Position numbers and translations under genes: made by a program. DNA of 64,000 bases from Ectocarpus siliculosus (Eukaryota > Sar > Phaeophyceae > Ectocarpales > Ectocarpaceae), in NCBI GenBank assembly GCA_000310025.1, contig FN649740.1, positions 5,209,634-5,273,633 of the forward strand. Reading direction: 5' to 3'. This document shows positions 36,160 to 49,128 of the stretch, in pieces. The notes beneath the pieces were generated by a model, which was not told the origin of the DNA, made no database searches, and saw only the letters and a list, made by a program, of their open reading frames with translations. Each line of letters starts with the position of its first letter. Position 1 is the first letter of the stretch.

Positions 36160-38690
36160 CGTGTAAATGATATGTAATCGGTATGTGCAGGGGCGAAACA
36201 CATCATTCGTGTTTTGGCGGCGTGGTTTGGGGGGGCTTATTTCAACAGCACTACATTTACCACAGGATCGGTATTCGTGCGATGTACGCACGAAATACTT
36301 GAATGCCAACTTTTCCGCTATTCGCGTGAGCGAAACGCATCAACCCGGTTTCGTGTTGTTCTGTTGCTTGTTGTGGAAGGGAGCGCTTGCACACTCGCAG
36401 ATGGCAATTGAATCGAGGTCACCCCTGGGCAGGGTTAGGGTTACGCGGGCGGACCGGTGCGCGGGGATGGCGGCCGGCAACACCAGGTGTTCCCTTTCAG
36501 AAGCCATGACGGCAGATATGTCAGTCGGGCGCCCCACGCCGCGACCACGCCGCGACCGTCTTCATGGGAGCCAGGGCTTACGCCCGCTCGGGGCAGCAAG
36601 GCGCCCGTGCCGTGCACGGTCTTCTCCGCAGACCGCAGACCGCGGCCCAGGGGTGGCGATGGAATCAAAAGGATGCTATCGAAGGGGTCGCCGAGAGCTA
36701 AGTGAATTGAAACACACGGCCGAATGAGGGCAGCCCGACGCCATTGCAATAAGGGCTGCAGCGAGATTTAAGGCCCAAGCGAACTCAGACCTGATGGACG
36801 ACCTCATCGGGTCCTCAATCGCGGAGCGGGGCAGCTGGTCGATGCGGCGGCGGTGTGCAGGAAGCCACCCGTATCACCGCCGGGTGGCGATTATTCCTGA
36901 CCTCGTACATCGCAGCAGGCGATCCAAGAATCGGGATGAGGTTAACGACCCATCATCGGGATACAGAGCAGACGGCAGAGCAGTTCCTCTGGTGGTGGCG
37001 TCGTTGTCATGTTGTGCAACGTTGCCCGATGACGCGCCGTTAACGTCCTGTCTTCATTAAAGGTTGTGCAGTGCAAGTTCTGAAGTATGACCAAGCCCGC
37101 GGAGCTTCGCGGCAAATAGTTACGAAACAGGGATGAATCCCAGAAGCTATTGCGCGCTGCACCATTTAGCTACGGATTTGGGAATTTGCTGTATATGGCT
37201 GTTGGGGGCAACACATTGGAACGAGTGTCCCGGAGGGCGGGAAGATGAAGACAGAGGAATGTGTAGGAGCCGCCCACAGTAGAGGACTCGCAAGGGGTGT
37301 CCCGTTCGGTACGACATAGCGATTCGGGAGGCAATCGGGGGAAAGCACGGTGTGCGGTAGATAGGCAATAACAGGAGATAATCCCACGGCACGAGTAGTT
37401 TAATGTTGACCTCGATGTTGGCGAAGAAAATGGTAGGGTACCGTTTTAGGGACGTGGTCATCTGAGACTACTGTGTGCAGCAAGATTGGTTCCCTCCACC
37501 GCAGGAGAGAGTACCCTCAGTTGCTGTTTGGAGGGAAGAGAGAGACAGGATTTATTGGGAGAGAGGCAGAGGCACGATAGAAAGGCCGCAGAAACGTGTC
37601 TGCGGGAAACGTGCTTTCTGCCAGTTTGGTATCTCTCTCTTCCCTCGGGTTGTAGAAAAATATTAATAAATGCAATTCGAAAGAAAACAATAAACGGGAA
37701 ATCAACGTCAAACCCTTGGAGCGGCGCTAGCTGCGAAAATATTGAGAACGTGCAAGAAAGAAACGTGAAAATGGCCAAAGGTACAGTAGTTACATAGTCT
37801 TTGCCCTGGCAAGGCCAGGCGGGGTTGCCCTCCTGCTGGGTAGACCTATGATAAGCTTCGGGTCCGGGGCTGCAGCCACGGATGACGACTTACGCTTCGC
37901 AGGGGACGCCCTCGACAGCGTGTGAATGTTTTTGAAAGAGCGGCTTTTATAGTGCGAAGAACATGGGTGTGGGCAGAAGGAGCGAGGGGTTGTGAAGGTA
38001 GGTGGGGTGGGAGTGTCGAGGCACACTTGGTTCCGATATCTATCTTGACACCGATATCTCAGTGCCATGCACAATCGTTGTTGACAACCGGACATTACGG
38101 CTTTCAGCAATCCACAACATGGTTTTTAACCACTGAAGTCGCGCTGTTGTGGGTATGCCTACATAAACCTGTCTTCCCGACAAGATATTGCCTCTATTGT
38201 TTCTATAATAGTGATCAAGGGCTGGCCAGTGCGCCCCTCTCTCTTACTCTCGTCTTCTACGATCTATTCCTGGCCTTGGAGTCAGCCGGGAATAACGATA
38301 TCTTATATCTCATCGTTCTGAGGGTCATCGACTTGCGCAACAGCACTCAGCAGTGTTCCACCTCTGGCATAAGCAAGTTGTCTTGTTTCTCAGCGAGCAC
38401 CTGCGCAAAGCTTTCCAAAAAGCGTGAGCCGCCGTGCTACCGCTGCAAGCTCATAACCAAGGTCGGCCACGTCGCAGCGGTCTCCAGGCTCACACATGAT
38501 ATGCGCTCAGACAGAAAAACGAGACGCCTCAGCGAAATCGCCGACCGCTACTATCAGATGCTGGCATCTTCGCGCGAGTCGTCTTCCCCAACAAGCATGC
38601 TGTACGATGGCCAAACTGGCCATTTCCGCTGCTCTCACCCACAAAAATGTTCGTCGCAATCACCAACGAGATCAATCAAGCTGCGAGGCG
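36160..38690. other. Intergenic block without a confident gene; GC-rich at 36400-37050
   Basis: The GC-rich part has small direct repeats (ACGCCGCGACC twice near 36537; CGCAGACCG twice near 36640) and open frames on both strands without recognisable domains, possibly a decayed element. A Ser/Ala/Lys-rich minus frame at 37790-37920 (RASPAKRKSSSVAAAPDPKL) could be a terminal exon but has no partners. Confidence 0.35.
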
Positions 38691-38782
38691 TATCAAGTGG
38701 AACCTACTGTAAACACAGAGCGCTGAGTTCCGTGGTGGTCGAACGATGTTAACAAATTCGCGCACGGGCTGGGGCTGTAGAA

Positions 38783-40811
38783 TTATACTTGGTGCCAGTG
38801 GCCTTGGTGCTGCTGCTGCCCGTGCATGGCTTGGTGTTGGTTGTAGCTGGGAGGTGAAGGTGGTACCTGCTGCTGCCCGCGTATGTCTTGGTGCTGGTGG
38901 TAGCTGGGAGGTGAAGGTGGTACCTGCAGTATCGCCGGGGGCTCCCAATGGGTCGTCTGCGGTGCAGAGGGGCAAGGCGATGAATAGACAACAGATTAGG
39001 CGTGCACATACGAATCACGATCCTGCTCGTTGGTTGTGGTACAGTAACGATTTCTGAAATAGCTGTTGTCAAAGGGATGTTTCGTCAAAGTCTTGATGCG
39101 TACCTGTCCAGGTTACAGATCGCTTTCATAGCTATTAGTCGAAATAATGTGCATCGTTCGCATCTGTATTGTCCCTGCTCCAAATAGTTTTGTCCAACCC
39201 CAGCTATACTCCAGGAATACTCCAGAGTTTCACAAGATTGACAACCTCGCAAGAACCGTGGCAACAGAGAACAGGCCTTTGGTACTTAATAAAGCAACAT
39301 CAAGCACTGTTAACCATTACGTCAATCAAGCGCCAGATTGCGCGTAGTGTGGCGAGATAGAGTTGTACGGAACCAGATTATGTCTTCTCGTAAGGGGCAC
39401 ATCTCACGCTTTTCGGTCGACGTTGTTTTTTCGTACGAACCAAACACACGGAGTTAGGACCCTCTGGTTGGTTTGAGTGCCGGGATAGCAGGATCCGGGA
39501 GTATGTTACTTGGGTGGTGTTCCAACTGTCAATGCATGCCATTCAGTTGGATTCAGCTTGAATGCAGGAACGTGGAGCTTTTCAAGTCCCATCTCTTGCT
39601 GCTCTACAACCTTCCCTCTCTTGACTTGGTATTCAGGCAAGAGTGTTTCGTCGCAAAAGGTGGGACTTTCACCGGAAACGTTTGTGCCATGTGGTTGCGA
39701 CTGGACCGAACGTATGACCACCGATTCTTGTTCCTTTACCTCGCAGAGTGCGAAATACATGTGGCTGAATAGTCTACTCACCCATTGAATGGCAAAAAAC
39801 GATGAAGCTGTGCACTGCTTTTTGCCCACTCCTGTACAAGCAATCGACGGCGAACGGTGACAAGCAGTGGGTGCGTAGCCCCCGCACTCAGGCCCCATGC
39901 CGGCCCCCACCTGTGTGTTATGGTCGATGTACATTATCCGTCCCTCTGGCAGAACCTTCGTTTTCCACCCGGGGGGCAACACGAGAGCTACTCCTATTTC
40001 TCCTGCTATTCCGTGCTCTGGTGATCCGTGCAGGCCTACTGGCGACCCTGGGGGTGGAGTAGGAAGTCCCTGGGCCATGCCAATGTACCCTTGGAATGTC
40101 CCGGTCTGCTGTTGCCCGTGGTGAGGGCTACCGGTACAGGCATCTTGCTGGTTGCAGTAAGGATTTACCGCAGGGGGGCACGGCGGTGCGGTGGGATAGC
40201 CGTCAGAGGGCGAAGGAGGACTCATGTACAGGCCGTCCTCGGGCTCATATCGCGGAGGCCTGGCGTAGCCTCCATTAAAGGTAACCTTTAGCAGAATTGT
40301 TGTCGTAGCCAAGGGCAAACACGTGGAAGGAGTGGAAGTGAGGGGGAAGTGAACTCTATGTACCGGAAATTGGGGGGCGTTCTGTCTGATGATGTGCTCC
40401 TGATCGGATCGGGCTGACCATATCACTTGGATGCAGCTGTGGAACTCGGATCTACCTGTGATTGATTGGAGCGGTTATTGGCCCCACCTGTCCTCACATG
40501 GTAGACCGTACACCCTTTTCTGAACCTTCCCGTGCTCCGATAATCTAACCCAGTTTCACGAAGCCCATGCCCATTCTTATCAAACACATTCGTGTGCACT
40601 GCGTGCGATATTTGTGAAAGTTGAAGCTGTTTTCTCTCTTTCAAAAGACACTCACTGGTCGAGGGCTTGGTGTCGGCTCTGGTGTCCCTGTCCCGCGGTA
40701 CCCGTCATGGGCACCAGCCTTTCGATATTTTTCTCCATCTCCGCTTCTTGGAGATCCTGGCGGACTTTGATAAGCGGCAGGCTTGCCGTCGTCGTCCATC
40801 TTGACAATATC
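38783..40811 (-). CDS. WW-domain, proline-rich tail (exons 40656-40811, 39911-40285, 38783-38956)
   Basis: Three phase-0 exons. The first (ATG available at 40799) is DIVKMDDDGKPAAYQSPPGS, Pro/Gly-rich. The second is Pro-rich (PPRYEPEDGLYMSPPSPSDG; PTPPPGSPVGLHG) and ends with the first half of a WW domain, LPPGWKTKVLPEGRIMYIDH then NTQ. The third starts TTHWEPP, completing the WW with both Trp and the final Pro. It then has two VPPSPPSY repeats (PPxY class) in a Gln/His-rich tail. WW domains bind PPxY, so self-association or binding to other PPxY proteins is possible. If read alone from 40799 it is a 230-residue protein; if joined to 41331-41507 it is a cytoplasmic tail. Confidence 0.78.
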
Positions 40812-42696
40812 CTGCGTACAGGGGTGTTTGGGTCAGGTGTCGATGTTGCTGGAACGTGCACCAGCCAGGGGGGAATCCGTATTGGGCCACGATGGGGGGC
40901 TACGTCAACAAAGTGTGCTAAGGTTCATTGGAGACTCATCGCTATGGCGTGCACTCGGCTGGGGTAGCAAAATCGCCATGACCTCGCTAGCTGACGAGTG
41001 TACTGACCCTGTCCAGGCCTGAACACCGGCAGGAGCGGTCTAGCGGGCACTGGCGTTTGTGGATTTCGCTGATATAGCATTACACAACCGTATATACCTT
41101 ACCCAGACAATTGCTGCAGGAAACAGCTCAATGATGCACTCCCAAAATCTTTGACCAACAGAGAGCACATGCAATACAAGTGGTGTGGGTTGGTGTATGG
41201 AGTATTGACTTGTTGCAGATAAAAAGAAAAAACGGTATGCAGTGTGTGGCACGTCCTTATCCCGAATAAAATGCCCCGTTTCTTTGCCGGTGTACAGTAG
41301 TGCGTATCCGCATTCTACAGCAGTCCGGACCTGTTGATCGATAGGCCAGGCCATGGCCACCTGTCCGGGGTGTTCCTCCTCAAAGCGACGTTTCGCTCTC
41401 TTGTATTTCCAAAGAAAAACCACCCCGGCGATCATTGGCCAGTAGAACCAGCTTTTGACCACTCCGGTGAGGTACGTCACCAGAAACATGCCTCCGTCGA
41501 GTGTCAGCTGAAGGAATCGGTACAGCAAGCGTCGTCAGTTGCACCATTAGTGGATCCTCAACCAGCAGGAACACTGACGTACACGCTCCCATGTGAGATT
41601 CCAATTAAAGCATTGCACTTAGCCGACCGGCAGCTGCCGTAGAAGAGATATTCAGTTTTCATCACCTTTGGGACCCAACGAGTTCGAGCTCTGCATGTGT
41701 CGAGCTGGTGGTTGTTCCAAAACAATCATACGTGATCGCAAATGCCCCAAAACAAGTTGACAGTCAAAGTCGGGAGGACAAGTACTGTACGTCTGTCTCT
41801 TGGGTCAATCATTCAGCAGCATTGGATAAGTGCTACAGTAGTAGCGATACCTCGGCGAGATAAACTTGGTGGGAATGGAATTTCAACGCTCGGATGAAGT
41901 TAACCTGCGGTTCAGATAGCGACACAATAATGTCAAACCCAGGGATTCGGCAGTGGCGGTCTCACCGAGATGCTGATGCCGACACCAAGCCAAACCAGGG
42001 AGAGGCAGCCGAACACACTGAGCATGATCGTGCCGATGAACTCGAAACAGCGTTTAATGAAGTGTGGCAGTTTTTGCACACACCCGCAAGTCGCCAACAC
42101 CTTCAAAATGGTACTTTGAGTAGCGGAGGGGGTCCGGGAACCCGAACGGTTACTACTTGGTCAGTGCTGCTTTCCGTCCGGCAGAGTGTTTTTTATCGGC
42201 ATCTCAGCCACTATCAGCCCTCCTCTTAAGCTCTAACAGCGATGCCTCTCTTCTTGCGTTAAATGCTCGGAACTCTGACCTATATCCAAGAGTCCTGGCG
42301 CCACTCATTGCTCTCTGAACGATCGATGGGCCTTCTCCTCCGCCATTCTCTCGATATGTCATCCATTTTCATTAATATTTACTTATGTGTGTTGTCATAT
42401 TTTCAAGTTAGATATGTCAGCGCTTCATTTCGTTTGTGCGCGTACCGTCAATCCCAGCTCAGTCTGCCGACGTATTGTACACACGACGATGCGATATACA
42501 TCATCCTTGCTCTCTCAGGGTATGTTTGGAGAGTCTGTACTGTGACTTGATTTGTGCGCTTCCTCGTTGTCGTATGTCTTGTTGTGTAGACATCGCCGTA
42601 ATACACTCCACTATGTCCTTTACATTTCCATCTCCCCTATCGATCGCGCTATCCGGGTGTTGTTTGTCTGTGTCATGAAGTCTCCTGGATTTGTCT

Positions 42697-42747
<51 letters not shown>

Positions 42748-45700
42748 GGGCACCCCGGCTTACTACTTCGAACAATTCCACCGCCAATCTCTCCACTATC
42801 ACTACCGTGCATCGAACTCCTTCTGCAATTTTCGACTACATTGATTTACTATGCTCCTGCGTTTCTCTCTTTCCGTATCCAAAAGGAGGGAATCGAAAAT
42901 GCGTTACCGACCTCTCTCTCTCTCTCTCTCTTTTTTCCAAGGGCATACCACCATTGCCCCCCTCAACCAACGGTTTGTGTGACCTGTATTTCGTGTTTTC
43001 GGCCAGCCCGTTTCCGTCGTCACCTCTTGGGTTTTTGTTTCCAGGCCACACGAAGTGTTCTGATCAGTTGATGAGGTAGTCTCTGGGACCAAATGTGCCC
43101 CTTTGTTGTATTGGCCCACTTGTGGGAGTCGGTGACCGTGGGGATACAGTACATGGGCCTACTGAAGCCAAAGAGGGCGGTACACGGCGAAACCGTGTTC
43201 CTCGAAACCTATTCCATCGCTTTTCTCTGAATAGCATCGCTTCGGTCAACTCGAGTTCTTTCACGGAATCATAGTCATGCATCTCGCGGGGTCAGAGTAC
43301 CTCATATTTTCTAAAGGCGCGACAAGCCATCCCAGTGCCCCACAAGCCAACTTTTCAAAAACGCAAGACAACCCCAGTCAAGAGGAACTTGAGGAACAGG
43401 CTGTAGGCAATCTACATTGGGAATGGTAGCAACAAGTTCGTCCCTTGTGCAATGGGTACCGTGGAGGAATTGCATAGTACTTCCTGCTTGGGAAACAGCT
43501 CTATGCTTATGAAAGAAAGCATTGTGCGAACCGACGGGTTCTGGCAGATTTAGGTTTTGCTCTCTCGTCAGCATCGATCCACCCACCTGTAGGGGACAGT
43601 GCAGGCCGCGATCGTGAAAGACAGCACGTACCACGGCATAATATCATCGCAAGCATTGCTGTAGTCCTCTACGGACACCTGGACGACACGAAATTGAAGC
43701 CGGTGGGGTAGACCTCTACGTTAGGTGCTCGTGCTATGTACATAACCTCCTTCAGCTTCCTTGAAACTCGCCCAACCTGGAATTAGTTGAAATTCTTTGC
43801 TACGAAACTCCTTTGTCACGACACAACGTGTTACGTTGCTATACACGGAGGCCGGGGTGTGGTCTGTTCTCAGCAGCAGGCCAACCGGGCGTGACTGCAG
43901 AGGCAGACTGTTTTAAGCGCCCAAGGTATATCCATCTGGTCAAATGTTTTAGATGGTTCCAGATGGAGCTCATTTTTTCTCTCTGATGTCTCGACATGGC
44001 GTTGCCTTGGTACGCTAGTGGCTGCCTTCTGTGCATCCAAAGGCTGGGGTGTGTACACTACAACACCACCTTTTGCGAGTTGTCGCTGCTTCCCGACCCG
44101 CACATTTCCTCCAGCGTGCTGTGGTGTGTGTTGGTGGTCTCACACCCGCCGTCGCAGATCTCCTGGTTGTCGTGATTCATCTGCTCCGAGCAGGATGGAT
44201 CGACATCGTATTTTAGTTATCCTTGTCGGAACGACCGTCGGAAAGACCGAATCACGCCGGGTTCACACGTGAGCCAACCTCGACTAGCCTCGCTTCGTTC
44301 CGCAGGGTACGGAGTGGGGGGAAGGCAGCGGGAAGGGCTAAACCCGACTGGGTGCCTTTGTGAAGATGTTCTCCTTATGAACGCTGTGAATCTCAAACGC
44401 GTTGCACATGTAAGAAGTAACAAATGAATATTCTTGACGATTCAAACAGCATTCTGTTTCGCAATTAGACGTACCTCGTACTCCGTAGTCAAGGCACGCG
44501 GAATCGATGCCCACACTGCCGCGGGGTACAGGTAAGGTTTTTCGAAATGCCGCGGCATCGGTCGATGTGAGACCTTGGCAAGGTCCAAATACAGCAGTAT
44601 CATTGCAAGTTTATTAACCTTTCGAATGCTTTCCTCAGCATAACACACCACGGCAGGCAGTCCTCCGGCCGTACCTGCTCGAATACGCAAGTGATGAGGA
44701 ATGCCCAGCACAGGTAACACAGCAGCACGCTCAGTCGCTCAGTGCGGCTGAATGGGTGCAGCTCATGCGCAAAGCACATGCTTAGAACCGGATGTTGGTT
44801 CTTCGCCCACTCTCGGAAATTGCTCCACATCTGTAGCGTTACATAGGGTGCGGTGTTTGGGTAAAAATATGTATTTGTCATGCAGAAGGCGGTGAAAGTT
44901 TATGTTTGAGGTAGCTTCAAGGCCAATGTAGAACATGTCCTCCTTTGTTTGGAATAGGTGTGCATTGAAAGTTCCTTCTTACGCTGGCGGATGTTTCGTA
45001 GTTTTCATGAGCTCTGGTGAGCGGGTGGGGAATACGACCATCAGGGCTGGCGTCGACGATTGACCTGATTGCACGAACGATAGCACCAGTGCCGGTTCCC
45101 GCAACACCTGGTCTAAAGGGGGCGAAAATGTGATGACGAACCTTGTGGCGAGCCCACGAGAACACACCAGTTTCATACCAATACTAGCGGTAACGTGTGT
45201 GGGATAGTCATGTGGGCAGGTGCTGGAACTGTCAGCCAACTTGTGCCATATAGAGTACCTCCAGCAAAGTATGATGTTGAACGGAGGCAACAGATGGTTT
45301 CAGAGCTTTTCGGGGTTTTCGAAGCGGCTTGCGGCGATTCTGAAGTGGCTGCAAAACGTGTTTTACGCGAGTGTTTGACGATGCTTAGATGCACAGACAG
45401 ATAGATCTGTTCCAGAATTCGGGGCTGGGGCTCGTTTGCGCCTACCAGGGCCGGCATGCGTCCTTGTCAAGTTGGGTATGTACACGCCGAAACATCGGCC
45501 GACGGTATGTATGTGTGTGCTCCAAGTTACTGTTGGATAATTGGTGTTGACGACAGAGACAAGCGCGAATGTTGCGATGTGTGCCACTGTTATTTCATGT
45601 CACCGATTTGTTGGGGGCAAGTCTCCAAGTACTTCCAGGGGCGGCAGAGCAAACGTAGGCGATTGAATGGTCCTCTTACTCCATCGGTTTCCTGCCCCCC

Positions 45701-47712
45701 TATGCGGTCGGTTAAGTGGCGGCCATTTTGGGTTCCAATCCAGGTCTCGCGGGTTGGACTAGAAGTTCATTGTCGGGAATGTGCCTTGTATTCTACGGCT
45801 ATTGCCGTTTGCCGAGCATCACCTTTCCGTCTGAGCCCGGCAACCCGTAGGTTTTGCCCTGGAGAAGCATTTGCACAATCCGATTTTTCTGGGCCTCCAC
45901 CACCTGCAGAAGTGATTCAGAGTAACAGCACTTGAGATCAGCTGGGGTATTTTGTAAGTGCATTGGGACACGTCATTCGAAGTATCTCCTTCTACCACGG
46001 CCTGACCTCCTCAATGAACTATCTCTGATCCCGGTTCGGTCGCAAGAAAAACTCTCTGTCCAAGGCGCATGTCAAAAGAAATCCCGCACATCTGGGTAAC
46101 TCCAGCTACAATATATCAAGTGCCAAAACAAATTCTTGGGGTGTACGGTCCATGTCAACCTGCCTTATGGGAGACACACCGTGGGCTACTACAGTGTAGT
46201 GGCAACGGTGGCGTTTCGCGCACGTTTGAGCGTGTCAGGCGCGCTTGGTGTTCTACGTACCCGTGTCGTGTGTGTGATCCTGAATAGCCCGCTCATAGGG
46301 TGACGTCACCTTGGTGCCCCTCGTATGCTTTGTGTAGGAATTGGACTACACCCGGGATCGCGAAAAATTTCATACTACAACAATATTGCCTACTGCTTAC
46401 AGTCGGAGTAGAACAAATGCTAGTAGTCACGCTTGTTCTACGAAAGCGCTTGTCTTAAACTTTGAAACGAGACAATCTTATCAACCCGTTTCCCCAGCAA
46501 GCGCATACGCTGGGGGTGCCTCAACGATGACCGAGTCCGGTGGAATGGGATGGCCAACAGAGCTGTCCTACGATACAGCAAGGGGCGGCGAAAAACCTAC
46601 CATGCAGTAGACGCGACCACTGCAGCAGGGGAAGGGTGAGCATGTTAATATGTTTCAGACAGACATCGTCGTCGTTGTCTGCGCTGTCAGTAGAAAATAG
46701 AGTGCCCTCGATTTTGTTTTTTTCTATGAATCTCACACATGTTCAATCACGGGCAACTGCCATCAACGCCTGCACACGTCGCAAATGATGGACAGCATCT
46801 ACAGTAGCATAGACGCGTACTACAAGCCAATTAGGGTCAGCGCAGCTTTGGTACCACGTACGTATCTACAGCACGCTTGATACAGCAGTACGCCACAGCA
46901 GCAACGGTTTTTCCTTTTCGGGTACACGGCAATGAACTCTCCGCACGACACGAGACATAAGCGCCCTACTGCTGCAGTGCGTGTCCCTATCCATTTCGGC
47001 GAAAGCAGTGGGAGTTAGGCCAATGTCGCGTGTCCAGCACATCGATCGATATTTCAATTTCTCTCCGAATTCAAGTATAATTTAATTATACTATATTATC
47101 GCGCACGTAACGCACGAGGGAGAACATCCATGCACAACGCCGCGCGGGTATCGGCGACCCCACTGTTGCTTCTCGTCTCTATGTCTGTCTCAAAAATATC
47201 AGATAAATTGGAACAGGAGCAATAACAACACATCACGCGCAGCGATGTTGCCCTACCCACAATTCCTATCAAACGTCAACGTCACCCCTTCTTTCCCCTC
47301 TTACGGATATTTGCTTTTGTTCCCGAACTCCATCACGTCAGTCATTTTGCCCCACCGCCCAAATAGACATACTCTTGAAGACATAGTCACCGAAGCACGC
47401 ATATATTACTAGACGGATCTTTCGGTCACCCGGTGTAGCGGAGGAGACTCCACCTAACGTAAATGGGACAACAAGTTGTGTCAGCCAATCAAACCACAGC
47501 AGTGACTCACACGAAAGGACTGATTCTTCATGTACGTACGTAAACCATCCGACGTCTATGTCTCCGTTGGAACGCACATACTTCTGATCTGTCGACGATG
47601 GCAAATATCGAGTCGCCCTGACACAGTAGCCAGTGAACGGGAATAGGTTAACGCACGTCGAGGTTTCTTCGGCAGACAACGCAAGATCCAGCGATGTGCA
47701 CAGCGCTCGCAA
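38783..47712 (-). CDS. Probable multipass membrane protein with C-terminal WW domain and PPxY tail (inferred single gene)
   Basis: Exons recognised, 5' to 3' on the minus strand: 47511-~47712, 44675-44830, 44475-44573, ~43586-43678, 41331-41507, 40656-40811, 39911-40285, 38783-38956 (stop TAA). Internal exons contain hydrophobic segments (ERLSVLLCYLCWAFLITCVF; WYVLSFTIAACTVPY; WFYWPMIAGVVFLWKYKRAK) and the tail a WW domain. Adjacent pairs with matching phase 0 are 44675/44475, 44475/43586, 40656/39911 and 39911/38783; 41331/40656 is also phase 0 but uses a weak GTCCGG donor. Exons between 43.6 and 41.5 kb and between 47.5 and 44.8 kb are missing from the model. The HPVLSMCFAHELHPFSRTER motif before a TM helix recalls large polycystin-like protist membrane proteins, but I cannot name the family. 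Confidence 0.45.
41331..41507 (-). CDS. Membrane-helix exon
   Basis: 59 codons after a TTCCTTCAG acceptor: LTLDGGMFLVTYLTGVVKSW, then FYWPMIAGVVFLWKYKRAKR. One strong TM helix is followed by basic residues. The donor (GTCCGG) is non-consensus, and the frame is open to 41040, so the 3' edge is uncertain. Confidence 0.5.
41931..42112 (+). CDS. Possible plus-strand exon, unknown protein
   Basis: MSNPGIRQWRSHRDADADTK, then a Glu/His-rich helical stretch (ADELETAFNEVWQFLHTPAS) up to a GTACTT donor. It looks protein-like but has no identified partner and sits opposite the inferred minus-strand gene. Confidence 0.25.
42697..42745 (+). repeat. (CT)n microsatellite
   Basis: About 22 CT units. A second short CT run lies at 42912-42931. 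Confidence 0.97.
43586..43678 (-). CDS. Membrane-helix exon
   Basis: After a GTCCAG acceptor: VSVEDYSNACDDIMPWYVLS, FTIAACTVPY, ending at GTGGGT. It starts in phase 0, fitting 44475-44573. The end coordinate may be off by a base. Confidence 0.45.
44475..44573 (-). CDS. Internal exon of membrane protein
   Basis: 33 codons, phase 0-0: VSHRPMPRHFEKPYLYPAAV, WASIPRALTTEYE before GTACGT. The acceptor is CCAAG. Confidence 0.45.
44675..44830 (-). CDS. Membrane-helix exon with HPFSRTER motif
   Basis: 52 codons, phase 0-0: MWSNFREWAKNQHPVLSMCF, AHELHPFSRTERLSVLLCYL, CWAFLITCVFEQ before GTACGG. A cytoplasmic-type motif precedes a hydrophobic helix. Confidence 0.6.
44920..47510. other. Intron/intergenic stretch with uncertain exons
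   Basis: A plus-strand candidate at 45238-45404 (PYRVPPAKYDVERRQQMVSE, LFGVFEAACGDSEVAAKRVL, stop TAG) follows a GTCAG acceptor but has no partner. Nothing else could be supported; missing exons of the minus-strand membrane gene may lie here. Confidence 0.3.
47511..47712 (-). CDS. Possible extracellular exon of the membrane protein
   Basis: Reads LALSAEETSTCVNLFPFTGY, CVRATRYLPSSTDQKYVRSN, GDIDVGWFTYVHEESVLS up to a strong GTGAGT donor at 47510. Several Cys/Tyr and no charge bias suggest a secreted-side domain. The 5' edge is unclear, and linkage to the exons at 44.8 kb is inferred only from strand and position. Confidence 0.4.
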
Positions 47713-47999
47713 TACCCACCTCCTTGCTGACCGGGTTCACAGAGCCAGAGCCGTCATACCCGCCAGATGGTAAACCAGGCTGTGTCTCCTGAAACATCAA
47801 ACTACAGTAGCGCTTCGCGTCTGCAGCGGCACAGCTAACAGTTGCTGCAGCGGTAGTGTGATGTCGCTTTGATCACCAGGGACCTTCACTTCAACACGAT
47901 CCAAGGTGTGACTCTCCCTGCACTGCTACAGGTACTGCTGTCGATTTGTTGCTCTGGCTCCTGTTTACCGTTACGAGAACGCGGAATAGCCCCCTACGA

Positions 48000-48055
48000 A
48001 CCTCCGAAGAACTTAGGAACCTCCGAAGAATATCCGAAGAACCTTCGAAGAACCG
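48000..48055 (+). repeat. Short tandem repeat of CCTCCGAAGAA type
   Basis: CGAAGAAC-type units occur four or five times in ~55 bp. Non-coding. Confidence 0.7.
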
Positions 48056-48278
48056 GTTCTCCGGTCATGAAATTTGTACCAAGGTACGTAGTGTAGTCTC
48101 GATACACTGCTGCAGTCCTTACAGTACACTGCTGCACAGTGTGTACAGTTCTTTCGAGGAACTGCTGTTACTGTCACATCGTGCCTTGTGACGTTTCCCT
48201 GCGTGAGACAGCCGTGTTTGGTGTCTCTAGTCCACGAAAGAACGATCTGATGCGAAAAACATCTGCTCGGTGGGTCAT

Positions 48279-48383
48279 GAACGTACAGAGTTTTGCAGCA
48301 TACGGCAGGTACTCTGCTGTAGGGACTACTGCTGTACCTACAGCAAGCAGTACCTGCCGTATTTGCTGCAAAACTACTGTATA
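48279..48383. repeat. Inverted-repeat hairpin, ~105 bp
   Basis: ACAGAGTTTTGCAGCATACG...GGTACTCTGCTGTAGG pairs with CCTACAGCAAGCAGTACCTG...TTTGCTGCAAAACTACTGT. Two arms of ~42 bp surround a short loop. MITE-like, or a source of hairpin RNA if transcribed. Confidence 0.8.
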
Positions 48384-49128
48384 CTAGACTGCAGCTGCAA
48401 CAGAGAGGAGGTACGGGATATCCCAAAATATGTCGCACATCTATTTGGACAGACTACAATACTGCACCGCGAGGAGGGCCAAACGAAGCTCGAAATCGCA
48501 GTTTGAGCTCGCAAATCCGCGCCTCCATGACCATAACACCACAAGGTAGTCTAGGTGTAACATCCCCAGAACAGAGGAACTACAGTACAACATACATAGA
48601 CTACAGTCTACTGTATTTTCACTCGCTTTCGAAATCGCTTCTCCACAGAAAACCATCAGACCTCACCCAGTTGGTAGTACAACACCAGTGTAGCCCCATC
48701 GAGTTCGATGCTGTGTCCTGATGAATCGCCCCCCGCGCGCTTGAGTAACCCTTACATGGTCGACCCTACAGCAGTAGAGCCTACATAGATAGAAGGGGCC
48801 GACTTCCAACTCTAACTCTGATCGAAGGGGGTGTAGATTATTACCCCTCCTACAGTACTGGAAGCCCAAATGGGGACACTTTGGGGACACTCTTTGGGAC
48901 ACACAGCGCTCAAAGGCCTATTTACCGCACTGTACTGTAGGATCCCCTGTATGCAACGTACGTGAGAACCCTTGGTCTATCATGGTTGGCTGAGGTGGTA
49001 CGCTATGTGATATGCTGTGTGATGCCTCTCCCAGACCTCTGACTTGCTGTACACATGTCCCAACCCGCGTGCCCCCCAGTTCGCAAAATTGGCAAACTGT
49101 ACATCACCTGGTACTGAAAAATTTTGCT
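48384..49128. other. Intergenic DNA, nothing recognised
   Basis: Short GGGGACACTTT repeats near 48873-48900 foreshadow the hairpin at 49129. No gene seen. Confidence 0.4.

Noticed and set aside
35000-36160. NB-ARC domain expected upstream of the TPR array
   Set aside because: I looked for a P-loop (GxGGxGKT) and kinase-2 motif on the minus strand here and up to 38 kb and found none.
42697-43079. Overlapping Ser/Leu and Arg/Glu open frames
   Set aside because: They are translations of the CT microsatellites in all frames.
45700-45760. Possible tRNA (GGGTTCCAATCCAGG)
   Set aside because: Only a B-box-like string is present; no acceptor stem, D-arm or anticodon arm can be drawn.
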